Shown here: positions 35,442-44,722 of the stretch, piece after piece
Numbering within the stretch: position 1 is the first letter of the stretch
Layout: every line of letters begins with the position of its first letter
Notes under the pieces: generated by a model
What the model was told of the DNA's origin: nothing
Seen by the model: the letters and a program-made list of their open reading frames with translations, nothing else
The model's database searches: none
Source of the DNA: Colwellia sp. BRX10-3
GTDB taxonomy: Bacteria > Pseudomonadota > Gammaproteobacteria > Enterobacterales > Alteromonadaceae
DNA length: 64,000 nt
Reading direction: 5' to 3'
NCBI RefSeq assembly: GCF_014077505.1
Contig: NZ_JACGWA010000002.1
Span: 248,001 to 312,000 of the forward strand
Program-made: the position numbers and the translations under genes

Positions 35442-36983
35442 ATGACTGATCAAGCACACCAAGACGAAAATAAATTGATTGCCGAGCGTCGTGGCAAATT
35501 AGCAAAAATTCGCGAAAACTGTCCGGCTAATGGCCACCCAAACAAGTTTGACCGAAAACACTATGCTGCTGATTTACAAGCTGAACACGGTGAGAAAGAT
35601 AAAGAAACGCTTGAAGCTGAAACTGCTCTTTACAGCATTGCTGGTCGTGTAATGGCAAAACGTGGTCCATTCTTAGTTTTACAGGATATGTCTGGTCGCA
35701 TTCAGGCATATGCACACAAAACTGTGCAAAAAGATATTAAAGAGCGTTGGGGCACTTTAGACATTGGCGATATTATCGGTGTTACCGGTACTATGCATAT
35801 GTCAGGTAAAGGTGACTTATACGTTAATATGGATAAATATGAGCTATTAACCAAATCGCTACGTCCATTACCAGAAAAATTCCATGGCTTATCAGACGTT
35901 GAAACAAAATATCGTCAACGTTACGTTGATTTAATTATCAACGAAGACACCCGTAACACTTTTAAAATACGCTCGAAAATTGTTGACGGTATTCGTAAGT
36001 TTTTAACTGACCGTGACTTTATGGAAGTTGAAACGCCAATGCTGCAAACCATCCCTGGTGGTGCAACAGCTAAACCTTTTAAAACCTTTCATAATGCGCT
36101 CGATATTGAAATGTTTATGCGTATTGCACCTGAACTTTACCTAAAGCGTTTAGTGGTTGGTGGTTTCGAAAAAGTATTCGAAATTAACCGTAACTTCCGT
36201 AACGAAGGTTTATCAACGCGCCATAATCCAGAATTCACTATGATTGAATTTTATCAAGCTTATGCTGATTATCATGATCTAATGAACCTGACTGAAGACA
36301 TGTTACGTACGTTAGCTGAAGACGTAATGGGCTCAGCTATTATTCGTAATACAGTTAAAAACTCTGATGGCGAAGTAGTAGAAGAGAAATTCTATGATTT
36401 TGGCCAAAAATTTACTCGTTTATCAATGGTTGATGCGATTTTATTACACGGTAATAATTTAGACGAAAATATCTTACGTAACCCAGAAGCTAACTTTGAC
36501 GCGCTTAAAGCAATGGCGAAATCTGTTGGTGTGAAAGAAACCGAAGCATCCAAAGTATGGGGCGCAGGTAAGTATATTTGTGAGATATTTGAAGAAGTTG
36601 CCGAGCATATGCTTGACCAACCTACTTTTATCACTGAATACCCATGGGAAGTTTCACCATTAGCTCGTAGAAATGATGACAACGCATTTATTACTGACCG
36701 TTTTGAATTCTTTGTGGGCGGACGCGAACTTGCCAATGGTTTCTCAGAGCTTAACGATGCCGAAGACCAAGCGGCACGCTTCCAAAACCAAGTAGAGGGT
36801 AAAGACGCTGGTGATGATGAAGCAATGCATTTTGACGCTGATTATATTCAAGCGCTTGAATACGGTTTACCACCAACAGCTGGTGAAGGTATTGGTATTG
36901 ATCGATTAGTGATGTTGTTCACTGATTCACCAACCATTAAAGACGTTATTTTGTTTCCACATATGCGTCCACTTTCTGAGTAA
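35442..36983 (+). CDS. lysS: Lysyl-tRNA synthetase (class II)
   Basis: 513 aa. It charges tRNA-Lys. The N-terminal OB-fold anticodon-binding domain is residues about 60-180 ([21 protein letters not shown]). The class II catalytic core follows with motif 1 around [21 protein letters not shown], motif 2 [20 protein letters not shown] and motif 3 [20 protein letters not shown]. It follows prfB by about 110 bp, as in E. coli, and ends at a UUCG-loop terminator. Confidence 0.97.
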   Translation: MTDQAHQDENKLIAERRGKLAKIRENCPANGHPNKFDRKHYAADLQAEHGEKDKETLEAETALYSIAGRVMAKRGPFLVLQDMSGRIQAYAHKTVQKDIKERWGTLDIGDIIGVTGTMHMSGKGDLYVNMDKYELLTKSLRPLPEKFHGLSDVETKYRQRYVDLIINEDTRNTFKIRSKIVDGIRKFLTDRDFMEVETPMLQTIPGGATAKPFKTFHNALDIEMFMRIAPELYLKRLVVGGFEKVFEINRNFRNEGLSTRHNPEFTMIEFYQAYADYHDLMNLTEDMLRTLAEDVMGSAIIRNTVKNSDGEVVEEKFYDFGQKFTRLSMVDAILLHGNNLDENILRNPEANFDALKAMAKSVGVKETEASKVWGAGKYICEIFEEVAEHMLDQPTFITEYPWEVSPLARRNDDNAFITDRFEFFVGGRELANGFSELNDAEDQAARFQNQVEGKDAGDDEAMHFDADYIQALEYGLPPTAGEGIGIDRLVMLFTDSPTIKDVILFPHMRPLSE

Positions 36984-37377
36984 TAGATAGCTGAATAAGT
37001 TTAGTTAAACGTATAATCTAAAAAAGCACCTTCGGGTGCTTTTTTATGTTCAGGCCATTCCTATCCATCACGGTAATTGCTTCTGCATTACACCAATGAT
37101 TTACATTCCTGTAATAAAATGGCTTTACGGTATTAGCCTTAACATTTAAGTACATGATAATGAATGTATTAATGCACAGTTGTTATACTTATGTCGGTAA
37201 TGTTTTGATTTAAATTAAACTATGACTTATGCCTAAATCGTTATTGAATTATTTTAATTGGGCCGCTGATGTTGAAGTGAATTGTTAATATTTGTGTATA
37301 TTAGTGGTGTATTAAAAATCTTCTGTTAAATTAAAGGTGTACTAAATTCAAGCAAGCCAAATATTAGGAGAATTATA
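36984..37377. other. Intergenic region between lysS and the DUF1232 gene
   Basis: 394 bp, AT-rich. It contains the lysS terminator at its start and, at its end, AGGAGA 8 nt before the DUF1232 ATG. A promoter for that gene must lie between but none stands out. Nothing else is seen. Confidence 0.4.
37020..37046 (+). terminator. Terminator of lysS
   Basis: AAAAAAGCACC, loop ttcg (37031-37034), GGTGCTTTTTT. A stable UUCG tetraloop with a 5-bp GC stem extended by A-T pairs. Confidence 0.92.
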
Positions 37378-37926
37378 ATGGCATTTGAAGTTACCTTCGA
37401 GTTAAAAGAATCAGATTTAGAGTATTTTCGTAATGTAATGCGCGAGTCAAAGTCGGACGCTAAAAGTTTAAGTGAAGCAGAAATTTTAGCAAACGCAAAA
37501 ATCCTTAGTGAAGACGTAAAAACTGATGTACCGGAATTTGTCAGCGATCGCATTAAAAAATTAGGCACCTTAGTCGCTATGATTGAGGATAGTGAGTGGA
37601 AAATACCTGATGAAGCGCGCGCTGATGTATTAAGTGCTTTAGCTTATTTTAGTGACCCTGAAGATTTAGTGCCTGATCATATTCCAGTGTTAGGTTTTTT
37701 AGATGATGCCATCATGATCGAGTTAGTTGTTGAAGAACTCAAAGACGACATTGAGGCTTTCTTAGAGTTTTGCAAATACCGAACGCGTGAAGAAGGTCGC
37801 CATGGCGATGCGGATGTTACTCGAGATGAATGGTTAGACTCAAAGCGTAAAGAGTTGCACAGTAGAATGAGAAATCGTCGTTCAGGTCGCAGCGGTGGTC
37901 GTTCAGGTTTCCGTTCAGTTTTTTAA
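37378..37926 (+). CDS. DUF1232 (YkvA-like) protein with Arg/Gly/Ser tail
   Basis: 182 aa. The central block LSALAYFSDPEDLVPDHIPVLGFLDDAIMIELV (around residues 80-110) is the DUF1232 signature, with the D-P-x-D-x-x-P turn. Many DUF1232 proteins are membrane-associated, and this one has only the moderately hydrophobic helix after FLDD. The N-terminal third is an acidic helical region, and the last 20 residues (MRNRRSGRSGGRSGFRSVF) are an Arg/Gly/Ser tail that could bind nucleic acid or acidic lipids. Function unknown. It is a single gene with a strong ribosome binding site and its own terminator. Confidence 0.85.
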   Translation: MAFEVTFELKESDLEYFRNVMRESKSDAKSLSEAEILANAKILSEDVKTDVPEFVSDRIKKLGTLVAMIEDSEWKIPDEARADVLSALAYFSDPEDLVPDHIPVLGFLDDAIMIELVVEELKDDIEAFLEFCKYRTREEGRHGDADVTRDEWLDSKRKELHSRMRNRRSGRSGGRSGFRSVF

Positions 37927-37970
37927 CTGATATAGATTAAGTTAACTTTACATTTTTTAATTTAATGTCT

Positions 37971-37998
37971 AAAAAAAGCCGCGGTAAGCGGTTTTTTT
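37971..37998 (+). terminator. Terminator of the DUF1232 gene
   Basis: A-run, GCCGC, loop ggtaa, GCGG then TTTTTTT. Short GC stem with a G-T pair and flanking A/T pairs, about 45 bp after the stop. Confidence 0.75.
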
Positions 37999-38183
37999 AG
38001 TTTATAGCAGGCAACTGCAAAATTCCTATAATATTGCTTAATATGTATATTATGGTTTTAGTCAATAATAGACAGTTATACCGATTTATTTAAAGGCATA
38101 AATTTTATTAACTTACATAACAATGTTTGCTTTAAATAGATTAAGCCATGTTTCTCTAGCATTCTTAAATAGCTCTGTTGAAT

Positions 38184-39980
38184 CTATTTTGGAATAACAT
38201 CAAATGAGATAGTCATTCTAGTTTCATCGGAAGTAAATGGCTTTGTACCGTGCCAGAAGTAGGAAGGGAAAAGCACTAGTAATCCATTTTGCGGCTTAAC
38301 AACATAGTCTGCTTCAAGTTTATGTTTCATATTGAATCCAGGTACACCAAACTCTATCCAGCCTTCACCATTATTATTAACTGCACTCGGTATTTGGTTA
38401 TAATATGGGCCGCTTATCCATCCTTCTGAGTGGTAATGGTTTTTATGGAAACCTTGTTTTTGTAATAAAACTGACCAAGAACCCTGATACTGAAAACTGG
38501 ACATTATTCGCTTTAAAAACGGATGACTTTTGTGCTGACTAAAACCATTTATATAGCGCTGTATATGCTTTTGTAATTCAATGTCGAGTAAGTTAATCAC
38601 AGGTGATTTTGATGGAAATAAATCTCCAATGGTTTGTGTTCCATTAATTAAAGACTGATCAAGCGGGTGTTGTTTACTAGTATGTAACTTAGTTAACTCA
38701 GTATTTAATTCTTGATTAAATTCTATCAATGATTGGCCGTCATTAGGGGGTGTTACTTCTGCGCTATATATAAATTTATTGGGATCGCATAGCTCGTTAT
38801 ATTCTTTGGTTTTCCCAAGCATTTTTAAACTTGTTGATTTTAGAGTGATACAACTTAGGTTGTTTCGATCACTGTGGGTTAATCGGTCGAATATCTTTAA
38901 TGATGCACTAGCATTATCATTAGCAATAAATGCGTGGCCTTGTTCATATAATAAATGAATATTATTTTTATTGTTTTTTAAGCCTTGAGTACTGATTGAT
39001 ACTGCTTCTTCGAATTCTCCAAGTTCCCTCAGAGCGTTAGATTTTATAATGTATGCGAGCGCTTCATTTTTATCTACAGTGAGGATTTTATCGGCAATTT
39101 TTATAGCTTTATCATACGCTTTTGCATGTAATAATTTTCTGCCAAACTCTCCCATCAAAGCAGTTGAATTTGTTCTTTCGATAGCAGACTTATAATTAGA
39201 AAAACATTCGTCTACAGGTAATGATCTTGACCATTTAATTAAGCTTAATTGATGATGAGCATCATAATCTAATGGAAAATCGTTAATAATTTTTTCATAT
39301 ACACTGATTGATGAATCAACTTTTTCTTCAATTAGGTAACAACTGGCTAACGCTTTATTTGATTCTGTACTTGCTCCATTTTGAGCTAATATTGATTTAA
39401 AATATTTCTTTGCTTCTGGTATGTTTCCATACTCTTTTTCAATTTGTCCCAGCAAATACAGACTTTGTTCGTTATGAGGATTATTATCCAAAATCTCTAA
39501 CAGGATGTTTTTTGCTTTTAAGCTATCTTCTGTTTTGTTGTAACATTTCGCTAATCCAACCTTTGCACCGATGCTGTTACTATTTATCAATAAAGCACTT
39601 TTAAAGTAAGCTTTTGCGTCAACATAAGCATCTTCTGAGAATAAAATGTTTCCAAGGTTAATATGTGGGTCTATATATGTGGTTCTGCAACTTATAGCTT
39701 GCTTAAATTTGAGTTTTGCTAGCTCAACTTTATTTAATTGATTTAATAAGTTTCCATAGGCGTTAATTATTTCAGCTTGGTTAGGAGCCAACTTTAGTGC
39801 TTTTAAAAAATGTTTTTCACTTGCTTTAAAAAGGCTAAGTTTTCTTTCTGCAACTGCACGCAGATGCCAAAGCTGCGGGTTTTTACCCTGTAAACCTGTT
39901 AAGTTTTTGAAAATATCTAAAGCTAAATTAAATTCGCCGTTATTAAGATGATTGATTGCTTTTGTAATATTCGCTTGCAT
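38184..39980 (-). CDS. TPR protein with C-terminal 2OG-Fe(II) oxygenase domain
   Basis: 598 aa from the ATG at 39980; a longer frame to 40010 has no better start. Residues 1 to about 400 are roughly ten TPR repeats (for example AIINAYGNLLNQLNKVELAKLKFKQAI and LYLLGQIEKEYGNIPEAKKYFKSI regions). The C-terminal 200 residues resemble the putative 2OG-Fe(II) oxygenase family: KNHYHSEGWISGPYYNQIP (first ligand region), GWIEFGVPGF, GLLVLFPSYFWHGTKPF (distal His) and RMTISFDVIP (2-oxoglutarate Arg). It has no signal peptide, so it is cytosolic. The TPR part may present a protein or peptide substrate for hydroxylation; this is inference. It is monocistronic and flanked by unrelated genes. Confidence 0.85.
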   Translation of the reverse strand: MQANITKAINHLNNGEFNLALDIFKNLTGLQGKNPQLWHLRAVAERKLSLFKASEKHFLKALKLAPNQAEIINAYGNLLNQLNKVELAKLKFKQAISCRTTYIDPHINLGNILFSEDAYVDAKAYFKSALLINSNSIGAKVGLAKCYNKTEDSLKAKNILLEILDNNPHNEQSLYLLGQIEKEYGNIPEAKKYFKSILAQNGASTESNKALASCYLIEEKVDSSISVYEKIINDFPLDYDAHHQLSLIKWSRSLPVDECFSNYKSAIERTNSTALMGEFGRKLLHAKAYDKAIKIADKILTVDKNEALAYIIKSNALRELGEFEEAVSISTQGLKNNKNNIHLLYEQGHAFIANDNASASLKIFDRLTHSDRNNLSCITLKSTSLKMLGKTKEYNELCDPNKFIYSAEVTPPNDGQSLIEFNQELNTELTKLHTSKQHPLDQSLINGTQTIGDLFPSKSPVINLLDIELQKHIQRYINGFSQHKSHPFLKRIMSSFQYQGSWSVLLQKQGFHKNHYHSEGWISGPYYNQIPSAVNNNGEGWIEFGVPGFNMKHKLEADYVVKPQNGLLVLFPSYFWHGTKPFTSDETRMTISFDVIPK

Positions 39981-40060
39981 TGTTTCTTCTTTATTTTGTA
40001 AATTTATCAACGAGTGAAGATTAATAATATAATTGTAATGTCGATTTAAATATCACGTTA

Positions 40061-40231
40061 CTAATGGGTTACAAATAACATTAAAACAAAAAAAGCGATA
40101 ATTGTACCGTTAAACGCAAAGATATAACCGAAGCCTTTTAAGCCCTGTTTCATCGTGTAATTGTTACTTTTTAAATACCAATACCAAATAGCGCACATTA
40201 GTATGGGAACGAGAAAAAATAGTTTAATCAT
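40061..40231 (-). CDS. Small membrane protein downstream of ampG
   Basis: 56 aa, start ATG at 40231, two bases after the ampG stop codon, stop TAG at 40061-40063. The translation begins MIKLFFLVPILMCAIWYWYL, continues with a short basic loop (KSNNYTMKQGLKGFGY), and ends with a second hydrophobic helix (FNGTIIAFFVLMLFVTH). It therefore looks like a two-helix inner-membrane protein with a positively charged loop. The tight spacing to ampG suggests coupled translation. I do not recognise the family. Confidence 0.6.
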   Translation of the reverse strand: MIKLFFLVPILMCAIWYWYLKSNNYTMKQGLKGFGYIFAFNGTIIAFFVLMLFVTH

Positions 40232-40233
40232 AT

Positions 40234-41493
40234 TTACGCTATCTCCTGTGGTGCTGGTTTAGTTGGCTCTCGCCAAGGTGCAACTTTCAATAGCATTAGC
40301 ATACCGGGTATGGCTAATGCTGTGCACATAAAGTAAAAATTAGTCCAGCCTATTTGTTCGACAATAACGCCTGTTGTGGCATTAGCAAATGTTCTTGGTA
40401 GCGCTGTTAAGGCAGTAAATAATGCAAATTGTGTTGCTGCAAATGCTGGGTTAGTCGCTCTGGCTATAAAGGCGACAAAAGCTGCTGTACCAAGACCAAC
40501 GCCTAAATACTCAAAGCCCATAGCGAATGCTAAAGCGTAGGTGTTGTGGCCAATTTCTGCCAGTGCTGCAAAGCCCAATATACTGATGATTTGAACAAAA
40601 CCAAATAACCAAAGCGCACGATTAATACTTAATTTTATCATCACTATACCACCAACAGCCAAACCTATAGTCATAGCGATTAATGACGCTGTTTTAGCCA
40701 CCACTCCAATTTCAGTATTGGTGAAGCCTAAATCTATGAAAAATGGCGTTTGTAGTGCAGTCGCCATGCTATCGCCGAGTTTATATAAAAATAAAAAAGC
40801 GAGAATTTGTAATGCAGATTTTGTGCCTTTTCGGTTGATAAAGTCTTTAAAAGGCAATACAACGGCTTGTTGTAATGTTTTTGGCGCTTGGGCAGAAGTT
40901 TTAAGCTCTTTTATTGAAAGGCTCAATAGAATACCGACGAGCATAAATGCAGCGACAACAATGAATACTGCTTGCCAACTGATGTGGTCAGCAAGAATAA
41001 ACCCCAATGAACCTGGTACTAAGCCAGAAAGTCGATAAGCTTGTACATGAATAGAGTTGCCCAAGCCAAGTTCATGTTCGGGCAATAATTCGCGGCGATA
41101 AGCATCCAGTACAATATCTTGGCTAGCACTGAAAAATGCGACTGCAGCCGCTAAATAAGCAACATTCCAGATATTCATTACGGGGTCAACAAAACCAAAA
41201 CCTGCGATAGAAAACAATAAAAGCACTTGTGTTAGCAACATCCAACTACGACGGCGGCCAAGTACAGGTAAAGAATATCGGTCCATTAATGGCGACCAAA
41301 TAAACTTCCATACGTAGGGTATACCAATAAGAGAAAATAAGCCTATTTCCGCTAAACTGACGCCTTCGGAGCGCAGCCAGCCAGGTACAAGTTGATAAAG
41401 AATAAATAAAGGCAACCCGGAGCTAAAACCGGTGAAGATACAAATTAGCATACGACGATTAAATATTGCTTGCTTAAAGGTTGGAGAATGCAT
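40234..41493 (-). CDS. ampG: AmpG-type muropeptide permease (MFS)
   Basis: 419 aa with about 12 transmembrane segments. AmpG carries GlcNAc-anhydroMurNAc peptides from the periplasm into the cytosol for cell-wall recycling and beta-lactamase control. AmpG-specific blocks: GFSSGLPLFILYQLVPGWLRSE, PYVWKFIWSPLMDRYSLPVLGRRRSWM, FFSASQDIVLDAYRRELLP and AATQFALFTALTALPRTFAN. It is close to bolA and yajG, as in E. coli (ampG-yajG-bolA). At 419 aa it lacks the two extra C-terminal helices of E. coli AmpG (491 aa); the small membrane gene that follows directly is worth comparing with that missing part. Confidence 0.93.
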   Translation of the reverse strand: MHSPTFKQAIFNRRMLICIFTGFSSGLPLFILYQLVPGWLRSEGVSLAEIGLFSLIGIPYVWKFIWSPLMDRYSLPVLGRRRSWMLLTQVLLLFSIAGFGFVDPVMNIWNVAYLAAAVAFFSASQDIVLDAYRRELLPEHELGLGNSIHVQAYRLSGLVPGSLGFILADHISWQAVFIVVAAFMLVGILLSLSIKELKTSAQAPKTLQQAVVLPFKDFINRKGTKSALQILAFLFLYKLGDSMATALQTPFFIDLGFTNTEIGVVAKTASLIAMTIGLAVGGIVMIKLSINRALWLFGFVQIISILGFAALAEIGHNTYALAFAMGFEYLGVGLGTAAFVAFIARATNPAFAATQFALFTALTALPRTFANATTGVIVEQIGWTNFYFMCTALAIPGMLMLLKVAPWREPTKPAPQEIA

Positions 41494-41631
41494 TGCTCAA
41501 AGCCTAATGAATGCGAAAAGGTAATGCTGATAGGCTATCAAAATGTATTAGTAAACAGAAGTTTAATCTTTTCAAACAGCTAATTAGTTGTTAAATATTA
41601 ACTGACATTTATCAGCTTTAGCTGGGTAATG

Positions 41632-41961
41632 TTAAGGTATCGGGCGCCAACCTATACAATCAATAGGGTAGCTGCCTGTACCAGAGAAAAAGTCTAAACA
41701 GGTTGATATTTCACTTTTAAAATATAAATCACGGTCAAGATCATTAGCGCTATGTAAACTAAGTTCATGCATTATATGCCAAAAAACACGTTCTCTAGCA
41801 TTACTGGGGGTTTCATCACTAACGTGCAGTAAAGTCCATTCTGCCATGGTGTTTTCGACGAATTGATCAAGCTCAGTGTAATGCAAAGAATGATTAATAA
41901 CAGCGATGATATAGGCCCGGATTTGAGTGATTTTCTCATTGATAAACTGCTCAATTATCAT
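41632..41961 (-). CDS. Conserved hypothetical protein, about 109 aa
   Basis: 109 aa from the ATG at 41961, preceded by GGAA; a start at 41979 would be a poor choice. The protein (MIIEQFINEKITQIRAYIIA, HYTELDQFVENTMAEWTLL, ERVFWHIMHELSLHSANDL) is helical and cytosolic. It ends GTGSYPIDCIGWRPIP. I do not recognise a named family, though similar short proteins occur in Alteromonadales near ampG from memory. No function is suggested. Confidence 0.7.
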   Translation of the reverse strand: MIIEQFINEKITQIRAYIIAVINHSLHYTELDQFVENTMAEWTLLHVSDETPSNARERVFWHIMHELSLHSANDLDRDLYFKSEISTCLDFFSGTGSYPIDCIGWRPIP

Positions 41962-42229
41962 GTTGTTCCTTTTGTACAATTAAGCTAATAAAGGGACTTA
42001 GCTAAGGAGAATAATGATGTTAATCGCCTTGTAATCTTGTTTGATACTGTTTAGTTATCGTAGATAAAACTAAAATTGTCAAAGTTCATGGGGTGTGAAA
42101 TTGTAACTTAAAGACCATTTTGACAAACTATTTAGCAATCAAGTCAGCACTTGAAAGGGGAGGGATGCTAATTTTAAGTGCTTTAAAATTAGGTTTACCC
42201 TTAATATTCGATGTATTAAAGTTACAAAG

Positions 42230-42814
42230 TTATATTGCCGGTAATAAACTAGCCTTGATTAACATGATAGGTTCAATTGGCACATCTTCCCAGCCCATCT
42301 CTTCATTATAATCTGTTGCTACTAAGGCCATAGCATCGACGACTTCTTGCCCTTCAACGATGCTACCAAAAACCGCGTAACCCCAACTTCTGCCGGGGTC
42401 TAAGCTACTATTGTCTGTAATGTTGAAAAAGAATTGTCTATTCGCAGTATGGGGACGGTTTTCTTTAGCCATGGCAATTGTGCCAATTTCGTTTTTTAAA
42501 CCATTACCCGATTCATTTATAATGGTTTTATCCACTTTTTTAAGCTCAAAATTTTTGCTATAACCACCGCCTTGGACAATAAAATCAGGCACAATGCGAT
42601 GAAAAATTGTGTTGTTGTACTCACCCGTAACCACGTAAGTCAAAAAGTTATCGACAGTGAGTGGTGCGCGAACTCTATCAAGCTCAACAATAATAATCCC
42701 CATCGAGGTTTCTAATTTAACCTGTGGGAATAAGTTATCAGGGTCAATAGCCAGGTTTTTCGCATTACAGGTGACTGAAAGTAAGAATAATATAATTGAA
42801 ATAATTTTCATCAT
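42230..42814 (-). CDS. Periplasmic cyclophilin-type peptidyl-prolyl cis-trans isomerase
   Basis: 194 aa. An N-terminal signal peptide (MMKIISIILFLLSVTCNAKN) is followed by a bacterial cyclophilin domain: VKLETSMGIIIVELDRVRAP, NFLTYVVTGEYNNTIFHRIVPDFIVQGGGY (active-site FHR and QGG), EIGTIAMAKENRPHTANRQFFFNI, and WGYAVFGSIVEGQEVVDAM. It resembles PpiA or PpiB types; the signal peptide makes it periplasmic like PpiA. The active-site Arg and Phe are present. It lies downstream of yajG on the same strand. Confidence 0.93.
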   Translation of the reverse strand: MMKIISIILFLLSVTCNAKNLAIDPDNLFPQVKLETSMGIIIVELDRVRAPLTVDNFLTYVVTGEYNNTIFHRIVPDFIVQGGGYSKNFELKKVDKTIINESGNGLKNEIGTIAMAKENRPHTANRQFFFNITDNSSLDPGRSWGYAVFGSIVEGQEVVDAMALVATDYNEEMGWEDVPIEPIMLIKASLLPAI

Positions 42815-42845
42815 GGCGTTCTCTATCTGAATATTAGGACTTAAA

Positions 42846-43415
42846 CTATTGAATGAATTGCTGTAATTCTTCGCTTTGCACTATTTGTGTTAACAACTTT
42901 GCCAGTTGTTGGTTAAAATCGCGCTCTAATACCGCAAGATCTGCCTTTAGTGGTCCATTACTTGTGCCGGTTATTTTAAATGCTTTCGTTAAAGTGTTTT
43001 TACCATTGTTGATCACAACACGAAAACTCATTTGATTACTGGCGCTGTATTTTAACATTTCTTGTTGAACACTCACTAAAGCGTTGTCGATAATGACATC
43101 AACTTGATTGGCTGCTAGTGGTTGAACTGCTAAACCATTTACTTTTAATGCTGAGGTAAGTGACTTTTCAACTGTCTCAACAAGTGGTTGTTGAGGTGAA
43201 TATAATTGTGCAGCTTCGTCCGTACGTAAAATTTGCACAATATGTGGTGAGGAGCGTAAATCACTAAAACGCAATTGTGCTTGTTTTTGTTGGAAGACAT
43301 TACTGTTGGAAATATTTAGCTCAGGGCTAACAATAACCTGTTTTATTGGCGAACTACAGGCGAGTAATAACGTTGTAGAACTTAAAAGGATAAACTTTAA
43401 TATAGTTGATTTCAT
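42846..43415 (-). CDS. yajG: YajG-family lipoprotein
   Basis: 189 aa. The N-terminus has a signal with lipobox LLLAC-SS, so it is lipid-anchored, and the second residue after Cys is not Asp, which suggests the outer membrane. The body is the YajG/LPS-assembly-like fold (VSPELNISN, RFSDLRSSPHIVQILRTDEA, LAANQVDVIIDNALVSVQQE). YajG proteins are of unknown function. The gene is near ampG and bolA as in E. coli. It is followed 31 bp later by the cyclophilin gene. Confidence 0.85.
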   Translation of the reverse strand: MKSTILKFILLSSTTLLLACSSPIKQVIVSPELNISNSNVFQQKQAQLRFSDLRSSPHIVQILRTDEAAQLYSPQQPLVETVEKSLTSALKVNGLAVQPLAANQVDVIIDNALVSVQQEMLKYSASNQMSFRVVINNGKNTLTKAFKITGTSNGPLKADLAVLERDFNQQLAKLLTQIVQSEELQQFIQ

Positions 43416-43444
43416 ATAATATTCTTCAGAGTTAAGTGAGTTAA

Positions 43445-44584
43445 TTAACGTTTTATTGCTGAAATAGTGACAAACTTATCATTGCTAGCGATCAGTGTTT
43501 CATTGCCAAAAATACGTTTTAATTTTATATGGTAACCGAGCTGACGATTGCCAATAATGCGCAACTCACCGCCTTTTTTCAATACTCGATGACTGTCTTT
43601 AAACATCTGCCACGCGATATGATCTGTGGTGGCGGTTTGTTGGTGAAACGGAGGGTTACATAAAACCACATCAACACTGCCACCTTCAACGCTGGTTAAA
43701 CAATCATTTACTTGAAATTGGCATTGCTCAAGGGCTGATGGTAAGTTTTCAGTCATATTTAGCCTTGCTGATTCAATGGCCATGTATGATTCATCAATGA
43801 AATGCACCTGCGCTTCAGGCTGTTTTGATAATACATGTAAGCCAATAACTCCATTACCGCAACCGAGATCGATCACCTGAGTGTTAGCAGCAATAACGGG
43901 TAAATTTTCCATAAAATAACGCGCACCAATATCTAGTTTTTCTCTGGCATAGACATTGGCGTGATTATGCAAAGTAAAGTCGGTGTTTTCCAAAGGCCAT
44001 GAAGTTAGAACGTCAGCCGTTGTAGCTTTTTCATTATTAAGTTCGCAAAATACTAGTCGTGCTTTTTTTACTGCTAATGACGTTTTTGTGGTGCCTAAGT
44101 AGTTCTCAAATAACTTTAGTGTTGAGCTGTGAATTTCTTTGGCGCGATCACTGGCAATAAAAATAACATCTTTATTAAGTTGCTGTTTTATTTTACTGAG
44201 TTGCTGACAGAGTAAGCTTTTGCCTTTTGGAATTTTATATAGCACGATATTAATATCACTCGGCAAATCATCAAGACTGCTAAGTAAAGTGATGTTTTCG
44301 TTTGATAAACCATTCTGCTCTATATTAAGTTCAATACCTTGGTGACTTAAAAAAGAGTCATTAACACAATACAATTGATGACCAGTTAAGTTACAAGCTA
44401 TAGCGCCAAAGTTATCGTTGAAAATAAGGATTTTTTGTTTTGAGTCACTTAAAGACTCTTGCTCTAAATAACTAATAATATATTCATCAGCTGCATCCCA
44501 TGCCTGCAAGCTTCTGTTAACTTGTCCAGTTGGAAAACGATCGAGAAAAAGATTTTTGTCGTTAATAATAAAAGGGCTGATCAT
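43445..44584 (-). CDS. rlmG: 23S rRNA (guanine-N2) methyltransferase RlmG
   Basis: 379 aa. E. coli RlmG methylates G1835 of 23S rRNA. The protein has a degenerate N-terminal Rossmann domain (LQAWDAADEYIISYLEQE, KILIFNDNFGAIAC) and a C-terminal catalytic domain with motif I VIDLGCGNGVIGLHVL, the acidic FIDESYMAIESARLN and the catalytic NPPF in VVLCNPPFHQQTATTDHIAWQMF. The block FTLHNHANVYAREKLDIGARYFMENLP is shared with RlmG and the related RsmC; N-terminal similarity favours RlmG. It heads the minus-strand cluster opposite alkB. Confidence 0.92.
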   Translation of the reverse strand: MISPFIINDKNLFLDRFPTGQVNRSLQAWDAADEYIISYLEQESLSDSKQKILIFNDNFGAIACNLTGHQLYCVNDSFLSHQGIELNIEQNGLSNENITLLSSLDDLPSDINIVLYKIPKGKSLLCQQLSKIKQQLNKDVIFIASDRAKEIHSSTLKLFENYLGTTKTSLAVKKARLVFCELNNEKATTADVLTSWPLENTDFTLHNHANVYAREKLDIGARYFMENLPVIAANTQVIDLGCGNGVIGLHVLSKQPEAQVHFIDESYMAIESARLNMTENLPSALEQCQFQVNDCLTSVEGGSVDVVLCNPPFHQQTATTDHIAWQMFKDSHRVLKKGGELRIIGNRQLGYHIKLKRIFGNETLIASNDKFVTISAIKR

Positions 44585-44722
44585 GGCGATAAATACTTGG
44601 TTGGCGTAGCGGATATTGTGACAAAATTTATCTCCTCGAGCTAGTTAATTACATAATTTATCGAGATAATAGCTTTAACTAAGGCAAACTCAACTTTATA
44701 GCGCGATAAGGAGGCTATTCGT

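Noticed and set aside
42120-42311. 63-codon plus-strand frame
   Set aside because: It overlaps the end of the cyclophilin gene antisense, with no ribosome binding site that I trust and no recognisable protein features.
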